A stretch of DNA of 11,286 nt, taken from positions 54,675 to 65,960 of the forward strand of contig DHIV01000103.1 in the NCBI GenBank assembly GCA_002403995.1, given 5' to 3'. Source of the DNA: Gallionella sp. UBA4737 (GTDB lineage: Bacteria > Pseudomonadota > Gammaproteobacteria > Burkholderiales > Gallionellaceae). Made by a program: the position numbers and the translations under genes. Below, piece after piece: positions 1 through 5,534 of this stretch; within the stretch, counting starts at the first letter, position 1; each line of letters starts with the position of its first letter. The notes under the pieces are model-generated. The model did not search any database. It saw only the letters and a program-made list of their open reading frames with translations, and was not told where the DNA came from.

Positions 1-1142
1 TCGACGGTCAGCACCATGCCGGGTTGCAGCGCGCGCCAGTCGTCGCCGATCTTGTAATCGCCGACATCATGCACGTCCATGCCCAGCCAATGGCCGGTGC
101 GGTGCATGTAGAATTTTTTGTAACTCTCGCTTTCCAGCACGGCATCCACGCTGCCGTGGCACAGCTTGAGGTCGATGAAACCTTGCGCCAATACGCGCAG
201 CGCGGCATCGTGCGGGGCGTCCCAGGTCTGTTTCGGCATTGCGGCGGCGATCGCGGCGGCTTGCGCGGCCAGCACGATCTCGTACACATCCTTTTGCGCG
301 GCGCTGAATTTGCCGTTGACCGGGAAGGTGCGCGTGATGTCGGAGGCGTAGCCGTCCAGCTCGCAGCCCGCGTCGATCAGCAGCAGATCGCGGTCCTTGA
401 GTTTGGCGTTGTTTCCCACATAGTGCAGCACGCAGGCATTTGCGCCGCCCGCGACGATGGAGGTGTACGCGGGATGGCGCGCGCCGTGGCTGCAGAATTC
501 ATGCAGCAACTCGGCTTCGACCTGATACTCGAACTGATCGGGACGGGTGAACTGCATCGCGCGTTGGTGCGCGCGCGTGGATATCGCTGCGGCGCGGCGC
601 ATGATGTCCAGTTCGTGTTCATCTTTGAACAAGCGCATCTCATTGAGCAGCGCGCGCACGTCGCGAATTTCGTCGGGAGCGCGGATGCCGCTGCGGACTT
701 TTTCCTGTATTGCGCTGCGCAACTTGAGGAGGCGCTGATCCCATGCAGGATCGCCACCCAGGGGATAAAAAAGCGCGGGCTGGTTGCCCATCAGTTCCGT
801 CAGTTTTTCGTCCAGTTGCTCGATCGGATAAGCCGCGTTGAAACCGAATTGTTCCTGTGCGGCATCGGGACCAAAACGGTGGCCATCCCAGATCTCGCGT
901 TCCAGATTCTTTTCGCGGCAGAACAGGATGGCTTGTGGTTCATTTCCAGCAACCAGCACCAGCACCGCTTCCGGCTCAATGAAGCCGCTCAGGTAATAAA
1001 AGTTGCTGTCGTGGCGGTAGCCATAATGCGTGTCGGCATTGCGCGCCACTTCCGGCGCGGTGGGGATGATGGCGATGCCGCGCTGCATTTGCGTCAGCAA
1101 ACGGGCGCGGCGTTGGGCATAGATGGTCGGGTCTGTAGTCAT
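1..1142 (-). CDS. pepP: Xaa-Pro aminopeptidase (aminopeptidase P), C-terminus cut by window edge
   Basis: Cytosolic metallopeptidase that removes the N-terminal residue from peptides whose second residue is proline. The start ATG at 1142-1140 begins MTTDPTIYAQRRARLL; 380 codons lie in the window, against about 440 residues for the family, so roughly 60 C-terminal residues are missing. The N-terminal creatinase-like domain is followed by the pita-bread metallopeptidase fold. Three of the five metal ligands are visible: Asp257 in LLLIDAG, Asp268 in YASDITRTF and His351 in GHWLGMDVHDVG. The window ends after PGMVLTV, just before the first ligand Glu. The ATG overlaps the murU stop as ATGA, which suggests translational coupling and one transcript. 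An MHHDY reading that starts a few bases upstream in another frame is not the gene. The identification is secure; the functional link to the two upstream recycling genes is only positional. Confidence 0.95.
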   Translation of the reverse strand, partial: MTTDPTIYAQRRARLLTQMQRGIAIIPTAPEVARNADTHYGYRHDSNFYYLSGFIEPEAVLVLVAGNEPQAILFCREKNLEREIWDGHRFGPDAAQEQFGFNAAYPIEQLDEKLTELMGNQPALFYPLGGDPAWDQRLLKLRSAIQEKVRSGIRAPDEIRDVRALLNEMRLFKDEHELDIMRRAAAISTRAHQRAMQFTRPDQFEYQVEAELLHEFCSHGARHPAYTSIVAGGANACVLHYVGNNAKLKDRDLLLIDAGCELDGYASDITRTFPVNGKFSAAQKDVYEIVLAAQAAAIAAAMPKQTWDAPHDAALRVLAQGFIDLKLCHGSVDAVLESESYKKFYMHRTGHWLGMDVHDVGDYKIGDDWRALQPGMVLTV

Positions 1143-1855
1143 GATGCATTGTGCAGCGAACGTACCTGCGTGTCGAGTTCGGCAAGGCGCTGCGGTGTGC
1201 CGACATCCACCCATAAGCCCTGGTGGTGTTCGCCGCTGATTTTGCCGAGGGCGATCTGTGCGCGCAGCAACGGCGCCAGCGGCGCGATGCTGCCGCGCGG
1301 GATCCCAGCGAACAAGCCAGGCTGATAGATGCCGATGCCGCTGAAGGTTAACTTCGAGTCGTTAGTCGTTAGTCGCTGGTCGTTAGTTGGGAGAATACGC
1401 CCATTGAGCAGATGGAAATCACCGTTGAGGTGCTGGGGAGGGTTATTCACCAAAACGAGGTGAGCGGTATCGCCGCTGGCTTGCAGTGCTGCCGCATGTT
1501 TCAGCAGGTACGAGAAATCGTAGTCGGACCAGATATCGCCGTTGATCACGGCGAAGGGTTCGTCGCCCAGCAGGTGCAGTGCGTAGGCGATACCGCCCGC
1601 AGTTTCCAGTGCCTTGCCTTCGGAGGAATATTGTATGTTTGCGCCAAACCGGCTGCCGCCGCCCAAGGCTTTTTCAATCTGGGCGCCGAGATGGGCGTGG
1701 TTGATCACCAGTTCGCAGATGCCGGCGCGCACCAGATTTTCGATGTGCCAGGCGATCAGCGGCTTGCCGCCGACTTCCAGCAGCGGTTTGGGCGTGCGGT
1801 CGGTGAGCGGGCGCATGCGCTCGCCGCGGCCTGCTGCCAAGATCATGGCTCTCAA
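1139..1855 (-). CDS. murU: N-acetylmuramate alpha-1-phosphate uridylyltransferase (MurU-type nucleotidyltransferase)
   Basis: Nucleotidyltransferase of the sugar-phosphate uridylyltransferase type. In Pseudomonas putida MurU converts MurNAc-1-phosphate and UTP to UDP-MurNAc, bypassing de novo MurA/MurB steps. The protein has 238 residues; the P. putida enzyme has about 223. The signature LAAGRGERMRPLTD lies at residues 7-19, TPKPL at 21-25, the metal-binding INGDIWSDYDF at 104-114 and the C-terminal GLWVDVGTPQRL at 213-224. I choose the TTG start at 1855-1853 (reads MRAMILAAG) because GGAG at 1864-1867 lies 8 nt upstream; the TTG at 1873, the GTG at 1864 and the ATG at 1846 are poorer choices. 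The adjacent upstream amgK supports MurU over a generic glucose-1-phosphate transferase. Residues 157-166 are encoded by tandem heptamers in a surface-loop region before LTFSGIG. It is cotranscribed with amgK and coupled to pepP. Confidence 0.9.
   Translation of the reverse strand: MRAMILAAGRGERMRPLTDRTPKPLLEVGGKPLIAWHIENLVRAGICELVINHAHLGAQIEKALGGGSRFGANIQYSSEGKALETAGGIAYALHLLGDEPFAVINGDIWSDYDFSYLLKHAAALQASGDTAHLVLVNNPPQHLNGDFHLLNGRILPTNDQRLTTNDSKLTFSGIGIYQPGLFAGIPRGSIAPLAPLLRAQIALGKISGEHHQGLWVDVGTPQRLAELDTQVRSLHNAS
1360..1387. repeat. Four tandem heptamers (CGTTAGT type) inside murU
   Basis: On the plus strand the units are CGTTAGT (1360-1366), CGTTAGT (1367-1373), CGCTGGT (1374-1380) and CGTTAGT (1381-1387). 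A partial unit CGAGT precedes them at 1355-1359. On the coding strand they read ACTAACG units and encode TNDQRLTTND, residues 157-166 of MurU. The reading frame is kept open through the tract. Because 7 is not a multiple of 3, loss or gain of one unit would shift the frame; three units would not. Confidence 0.85.
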
Positions 1856-1863
1856 AATAGACA

Positions 1864-1867
1864 CTCC
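1864..1867 (-). promoter_or_regulatory. Ribosome binding site deciding the murU TTG start
   Basis: Minus-strand GGAG, 8 nt upstream of TTG at 1855-1853. This spacing favours TTG over the other in-frame starts and gives the N-terminus MRAMILAAG, which matches the family. Confidence 0.6.
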
Positions 1868-1885
1868 AAGCAAATTGGTTCGTTA

Positions 1886-1984
1886 CTTCCCTCTTTAAAA
1901 AAGGGGGATCGAGGGGGATTTGTGGTGGCGAAAGGAGTGGCAAAAGCAAATCCCCCCTCCCCCCCTTTTGCAAAGGGGGGCAAG
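1886..1984. repeat. Large imperfect inverted repeat (C/G-run palindromic element) between amgK and murU
   Basis: Two arms of about 37 bp (1886-1922 and the reverse complement of 1947-1984) flank a spacer of about 24 bp. Both arms, read outside to inside, follow the pattern CTT, C-run, TTT, A-rich, G-run, G-run, ATTTG. Each arm also folds on itself: 1889-1896 with 1900-1907 (8 bp including one G-U), and 1960-1968 with 1972-1980 (9 bp, perfect, loop TGC). The element makes up most of the 151-bp gap between amgK and murU. It has no coding content. G-run/C-run palindromes of this general look occur as dispersed intergenic repeats in many bacteria; that this one is dispersed in this genome is inference. 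Confidence 0.8.
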
Positions 1985-2006
1985 CGAGTAGCACTATGTA
2001 GACTCG

Positions 2007-3239
2007 TCAAAACGTGTAACCTTCCTTGCTAATTTGTGGCTCTAGTGTGTCGAGCAGGTTCAGCAGCGGCTTGAGGTCGATGTAGCGGGTGCATGCGGCG
2101 CGCAAATACGCCATCACCAGCGGCAGATCCTTCAGGTAGCCTTCCTTGCCGTCGCGGTGATAGAGGCGCGCGAAGATGCCCAGTACCTTGAGATGGCGCT
2201 GCACGCCCATCCATTCGTAGTCGCGGTAAAACTCGGAGAAATCCTCATGAACCGGCAGCCCGGCCTTGCGCGCCTTTTCCCAGTAGCGTACCAGCCAGTC
2301 GATGATTTCAGCTTCTTCCCAGCGGATGTAGGCATCCTTGAACAGCGAGGCGAGGTCGTAGGTGATCGGGCCGTATACGGCATCTTGGAAATCCAGGATA
2401 CCGGGATTAGGTTCCACGGCCACGACACGTTCCTCGCGTAGCGAGCCGCTTGCGGGAATGGTCGCCTGGTCGATCCTCCCGCACCCGCGGGCTCCGCCCC
2501 ATCGTGTCGGATCGACTACCATGAGGTTTCTGGAATGATAGTCGCGGTGCACATACACGCGCGGCTGGGCGAGGTTGTTGGCGATGATGCGCGCGAACAC
2601 TGTTTCCAGCTTGGCGTTCTGCGCCTCGCTGAGCGTGACGTTGAGATGCTTGGCGATATACCATTCCGGGAACAGGCGCATCTCGCGCAGCAGCAGTGCT
2701 TCGTCATAAGGCGGCAATTCATTGTCGCGCGAGGCGAGCTGGATCTTGATCAGCGCGTCGGTGGCCGCCCCATAAAGATCGCGCGCAGTGCCGAAATTCA
2801 GGGCTTGCAGGTATGTGGTATTGCCGAGATCGGACAGCAGCAGGAATCCTTGCTCCAGATTTTGCGCGTACACATGAGGCACATGCGTTCCGGCATCCTC
2901 GAACAGTTTGGCGATGTGCAGGAAAGGGCGGCAGTCCTCATGCTGCGGCGGGGCATCCATCACGATGAGCGTGCCAGCCTGCTGCGCGCCCGAGCTGCTG
3001 TGCTGTGTGCTCACTCGCGCCTCCCCTGCCTGTGAGGTATGTGTCGGCCCTCGTTGTGCGACGCCTTGCATCTCAGGCTGCTCGCGACGATTGGCTCGCT
3101 CATCGCTTCCTTCATGACTTTGAAACGTGACGCGGAAGTAGCGGCGGAAGCTGGCGTCTGCAGAGGCAGGCGCCAGCGCAAATGTTTCATCAGGGAAAAG
3201 GCTGTGCAGCCATTCGGTAAGTTGTTGCTGGCGTTGCAT
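2007..3239 (-). CDS. amgK: N-acetylmuramate/N-acetylglucosamine anomeric kinase (AmgK, aminoglycoside-phosphotransferase fold)
   Basis: Cytosolic kinase that phosphorylates the anomeric position of MurNAc (and GlcNAc) during peptidoglycan recycling, feeding MurU. The start ATG at 3239-3237 gives MQRQQQLTEWLHSLF; an extension to ATG 3290 would add an untypical peptide and run into the lptD promoter zone. The protein has 410 residues, against about 340 for the family. Family landmarks are SADASFRRYFRV (26-37), LIVMDAPPQHEDC (91-103), the Brenner catalytic loop HRDYHSRNL (231-239, Asp233, Asn238) and the metal-binding ILDFQDAVYGPITYDL (281-296, Asp283). The extra length sits in two blocks, about residues 40-88 and 245-276, which look like in-frame insertions of repeat DNA. 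Both joints stay in frame and all catalytic residues remain, so the gene may still be functional. It is the first gene of amgK-murU-pepP and divergent from lptD, the arrangement I know from Pseudomonas. Confidence 0.9.
   Translation of the reverse strand: MQRQQQLTEWLHSLFPDETFALAPASADASFRRYFRVTFQSHEGSDERANRREQPEMQGVAQRGPTHTSQAGEARVSTQHSSSGAQQAGTLIVMDAPPQHEDCRPFLHIAKLFEDAGTHVPHVYAQNLEQGFLLLSDLGNTTYLQALNFGTARDLYGAATDALIKIQLASRDNELPPYDEALLLREMRLFPEWYIAKHLNVTLSEAQNAKLETVFARIIANNLAQPRVYVHRDYHSRNLMVVDPTRWGGARGCGRIDQATIPASGSLREERVVAVEPNPGILDFQDAVYGPITYDLASLFKDAYIRWEEAEIIDWLVRYWEKARKAGLPVHEDFSEFYRDYEWMGVQRHLKVLGIFARLYHRDGKEGYLKDLPLVMAYLRAACTRYIDLKPLLNLLDTLEPQISKEGYTF
2423..2509. repeat. 87-bp structured insertion with 7-bp inverted ends inside amgK
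   Basis: The block begins with CGACACG (2423-2429) and ends with its exact complement CGTGTCG (2503-2509). It is 87 bp, exactly 29 codons. Inside are the hairpins CTCGC-GTA-GCGAG (2433-2445), CCGC-TT-GCGG (2446-2455) and CCCGC-ACCC-GCGGG (2478-2491). It encodes about residues 245-273 of AmgK (starting TRWGGARGCGR), between the catalytic loop and the DFQD metal motif, where AmgK proteins I know have only a few residues. The insertion boundaries are inferred from the inverted ends and the family comparison from memory; mobility is not shown. Confidence 0.65.
2976..3122. repeat. Probable in-frame insertion of about 49 codons in the N-lobe of amgK
   Basis: It encodes residues 40-88, a hydrophilic peptide rich in Gln, Ser, Glu, Arg and Gly (beginning QSHEGSDERANRRE), between FRRYFRVTF and GTLIVMDAPP. 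In AmgK homologues I remember, these two strands are joined by a short turn, so about 43-45 residues are extra. I see no clean inverted ends, so its limits are approximate and its class is unknown. It could instead be a lineage-specific loop. Confidence 0.5.
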
Positions 3240-3262
3240 ATCGGGTTCTCGAATGTACTTGA

Positions 3263-3286
3263 TGTTAAACTGGCAGAAGTTTAACA
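3263..3286. promoter_or_regulatory. 24-bp palindrome in the amgK/lptD divergent spacer (candidate operator)
   Basis: TGTTAAAC (3263-3270), an 8-nt spacer, then GTTTAACA (3279-3286): two perfect 8-bp inverted half-sites centred between the two divergent start codons (3239 and 3308). The size and spacing fit a dimeric DNA-binding protein. Promoter elements are weak. For lptD I can propose TTAAAC (3265-3270) with TACTAT (3290-3295) at a 19-nt spacing, or TTGATG (3259-3264) with TAACAC (3282-3287) at 17 nt; either would overlap the palindrome. No regulator can be named. Confidence 0.5.
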
Positions 3287-3307
3287 CCATACTATTTGCT
3301 GCGCGTT

Positions 3308-5524
3308 ATGCGGTTTCGATTCAAATATCCTTTCATTCTCTTGCTGTTTTGCGCTGCGCAACATTCTTACGCAGGCGAGGACCTGCCCGATTCGAGCACA
3401 GACAAAAATCCCCCGGCACTGACAGACAGTAGCAAGGAGGGTCCTGCTGTTATTGAAGCAGACAGCTTGGCGGGGAAAACGAAAGATCAAATCGAGGCGA
3501 CCGGAGATGCGACGCTGCGCCAGGGCGGGCAGTCGATTCGTGCGGATACTCTGCTATTCAACCAGAGTTCACACGAAGTCGATGCGCGAGGCGCGGTGAT
3601 ATTGGAACAGGATGGCAATACCATGAGCGGGCCGCACCTGATGTTCAATATGGATACGAGTGTCGGGACCATGGAGCAGCCGCAATTTTATTTTAAGGAA
3701 AATGATGCGCGCGGCTCTGCGGATGCGCTGCATATACAGGATAGCCAACACTTCAGCCTGGACGATGCCACCTACACCACCTGTCCGGCGGGGAATCAGG
3801 ATTGGCAGTTGAACATGGGGTTGCTGGAGATCGATCGTGACCGGCAAGTCGGCATAGCCCATAACGCATTGGTCAAGTTCAAGGGTGTGCCAATCCTGTA
3901 TTCGCCATGGATGGACTTCCCGCTAAATAGCCAGCGCAAGTCGGGATTCCTGGCGCCGATTTTCGGCGGCACGATCAAAGGAGGCAGTGAAGTCACCCTG
4001 CCCTTTTACTGGAACATTGCGCCGAATTTTGATGCGACGATTGCGCCGCGCGAAATGACCAAGCGCGGCTTGATGCTGAACAACGAATTCCGCTATCTGG
4101 AACACGGTTATGGCGGGGAGGTGCATTTGGATGTGCTACCCAACGACGCAATAGTAAATCGCAGCCGTGCGCGATTCTCGTTAAACCATGATCAAGCACT
4201 GGCGAGCAGATTGAATGGCTATGTGAATTACAACCGTGTCGGGGATAATGACTATTTTCGCGACCTGGGCAATGCGGTAAATGCCACTTCACAGGCAAAC
4301 TTGCTGCAGGAAGGCGGACTCCATTATGACGCTGGCTGGTGGACGGCTATGGCACGCGTGCAACACTACCAAACCTTGCAAGATCCCGCCGCTCCGATTG
4401 TTGTCCCCTACACTCGCTTGCCGCAACTGACTCTCAATACAAACCAGAACTATGCTGGTGCGAACATCGCTTTTGCCGGCGAATATGTGAATTTCAGCCA
4501 TCCCACCGCAGTGAATGCAAATAGACTGGTAGTTAACCCGAGCATCAGCTATCCGCTGGTGCGTCAGCCGGCATTTTATGTTACACCCAAGGTGGCGATG
4601 CATAGCACGTATTACGCGATGGGTGCGAATAATGCCGGGGCGTTGCCGAATGCAACAAGCACCTTGCCGATTTTCAGTGTGGACAGCGGTGTCGCATTCG
4701 AGCGCGAGGGGAATATGTTCAATAGTGATTATGTGCAGACTCTGGAGCCGCGCGCCTTTTATGTGTATGTGCCATACAAGGATCAATCGCAATTGCCGAA
4801 TTTCGACTCTGCCCAAGCCGATATCAGTTTTACCCAGTTGTTCACGGAGAACCGGTTCTACGGCAGCGACCGTGTCGGTGATGCCAATTCCCTCACCCTG
4901 GCGCTGACCTCGCGCCTGCTGGAACAGGGGAATGGGATGGAACACCTGAAAATGATGATAGGCGAGCGAGTCAGCTTCAGCACCCCGCGGGTAAATCTGG
5001 TCACCCCCGCGGCGGCGACCAACAAATCGGATATTTTGCTGGCGCTCGCCGGTCGCGTGACCAGGCATTGGTCTCTGGACAGCGAGTTGCAATTCGATCC
5101 GAACGAGTCGCATGCGCAGCGCATCAACTTTGCTGCGAGCTATCGTCCCGAAGCCGGCAAGGTGCTTAATCTGGGGTATCGATTCACGCGCAATACTTTG
5201 CGCCAGGCCGATATTTCCACGCAATGGCCGATATCCGGTCGCTGGCATGCGGTGGGGCGCTGGAACTACTCGATCCAGGATTCCAGGATTCTGGAGACGA
5301 TAGGCGGGCTTGAGTATAATCAGGACTGCTGGATGCTGCGTCTCGTGGCGCAACACTTTGCCACAGCAACGCTGCAATCCAATACCGGTTTCTTCATCCA
5401 GCTCGAGCTGAATGACTTTGTCAAAGTGGGCTCGGATCCCTTGGACCTGCTCAAACAAAGCGTGCCCGGATACACCAAATTGAACGACAAAACTGACACT
5501 CAACTCCCGCAAGTCGTGCCTTGA
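3308..5524 (+). CDS. lptD: LPS-assembly outer-membrane protein LptD
   Basis: Outer-membrane beta-barrel of the LptD/LptE translocon, which inserts lipopolysaccharide into the outer leaflet. The protein has 738 residues from ATG 3308. A signal peptide (MRFRFKYPFILLLFCAA, probable cleavage after HSYA, residue 22) precedes the LptA-like periplasmic domain (about residues 50-180, with VIEADSLAGKTKDQIEATGD), then the LptD barrel ending in QLELNDFVKVGSDPL. A TTG at 3296 is an alternative in-frame start; neither start has a clear ribosome binding site. Mature LptD has only two cysteines, Cys159 (TTCPAGNQDW) and Cys674 (YNQDCWMLRL), equivalent by position to one long-range pair of the four in Escherichia coli. 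It is first in lptD-surA-pdxA-rsmA, a conserved proteobacterial order; SurA encoded next door assists LptD folding. Confidence 0.96.
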   Translation: MRFRFKYPFILLLFCAAQHSYAGEDLPDSSTDKNPPALTDSSKEGPAVIEADSLAGKTKDQIEATGDATLRQGGQSIRADTLLFNQSSHEVDARGAVILEQDGNTMSGPHLMFNMDTSVGTMEQPQFYFKENDARGSADALHIQDSQHFSLDDATYTTCPAGNQDWQLNMGLLEIDRDRQVGIAHNALVKFKGVPILYSPWMDFPLNSQRKSGFLAPIFGGTIKGGSEVTLPFYWNIAPNFDATIAPREMTKRGLMLNNEFRYLEHGYGGEVHLDVLPNDAIVNRSRARFSLNHDQALASRLNGYVNYNRVGDNDYFRDLGNAVNATSQANLLQEGGLHYDAGWWTAMARVQHYQTLQDPAAPIVVPYTRLPQLTLNTNQNYAGANIAFAGEYVNFSHPTAVNANRLVVNPSISYPLVRQPAFYVTPKVAMHSTYYAMGANNAGALPNATSTLPIFSVDSGVAFEREGNMFNSDYVQTLEPRAFYVYVPYKDQSQLPNFDSAQADISFTQLFTENRFYGSDRVGDANSLTLALTSRLLEQGNGMEHLKMMIGERVSFSTPRVNLVTPAAATNKSDILLALAGRVTRHWSLDSELQFDPNESHAQRINFAASYRPEAGKVLNLGYRFTRNTLRQADISTQWPISGRWHAVGRWNYSIQDSRILETIGGLEYNQDCWMLRLVAQHFATATLQSNTGFFIQLELNDFVKVGSDPLDLLKQSVPGYTKLNDKTDTQLPQVVP

Positions 5525-5529
5525 TAACT

Positions 5530-5534
5530 GAAAG
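5530..5534 (+). promoter_or_regulatory. Ribosome binding site favouring the third ATG of surA
   Basis: GAAAG directly abuts ATG 5535. Only the ATG at 5541 has a workable 6-nt spacing (5538 has 3 nt). The choice changes the protein by two N-terminal methionines only. Confidence 0.5.

Noticed and set aside
24..1325. Long open reading frame of 433 codons on the plus strand
   Set aside because: It is antisense to pepP and the end of murU, both of which are recognised families with intact motifs; the plus-strand product shows no family feature. GC-rich coding DNA commonly leaves such open antisense frames.
1960..1980. Hairpin of the intergenic repeat as an amgK terminator
   Set aside because: The stem is strong but no T-run follows it on the minus strand, where it is followed by G-rich sequence; it fits a repeat arm better.
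2007..3239. amgK as a pseudogene because of its insertions
   Set aside because: There is no stop or frameshift, and the catalytic Asp233, Asn238 and Asp283 remain, so I annotate it as intact, with activity untested.
3039..3284. Small plus-strand open frame of 81 codons over the 5' part of amgK
   Set aside because: Lies antisense to amgK and its probable insertion and has no ribosome site that I can see; most likely a product of the repeat-like sequence.
3240..3290. Extension of AmgK to the ATG at 3290
   Set aside because: The added 17 residues (MVLNFCQFNIKYIREPD) have no counterpart in the family and would place coding sequence over the central palindrome and the lptD promoter zone.
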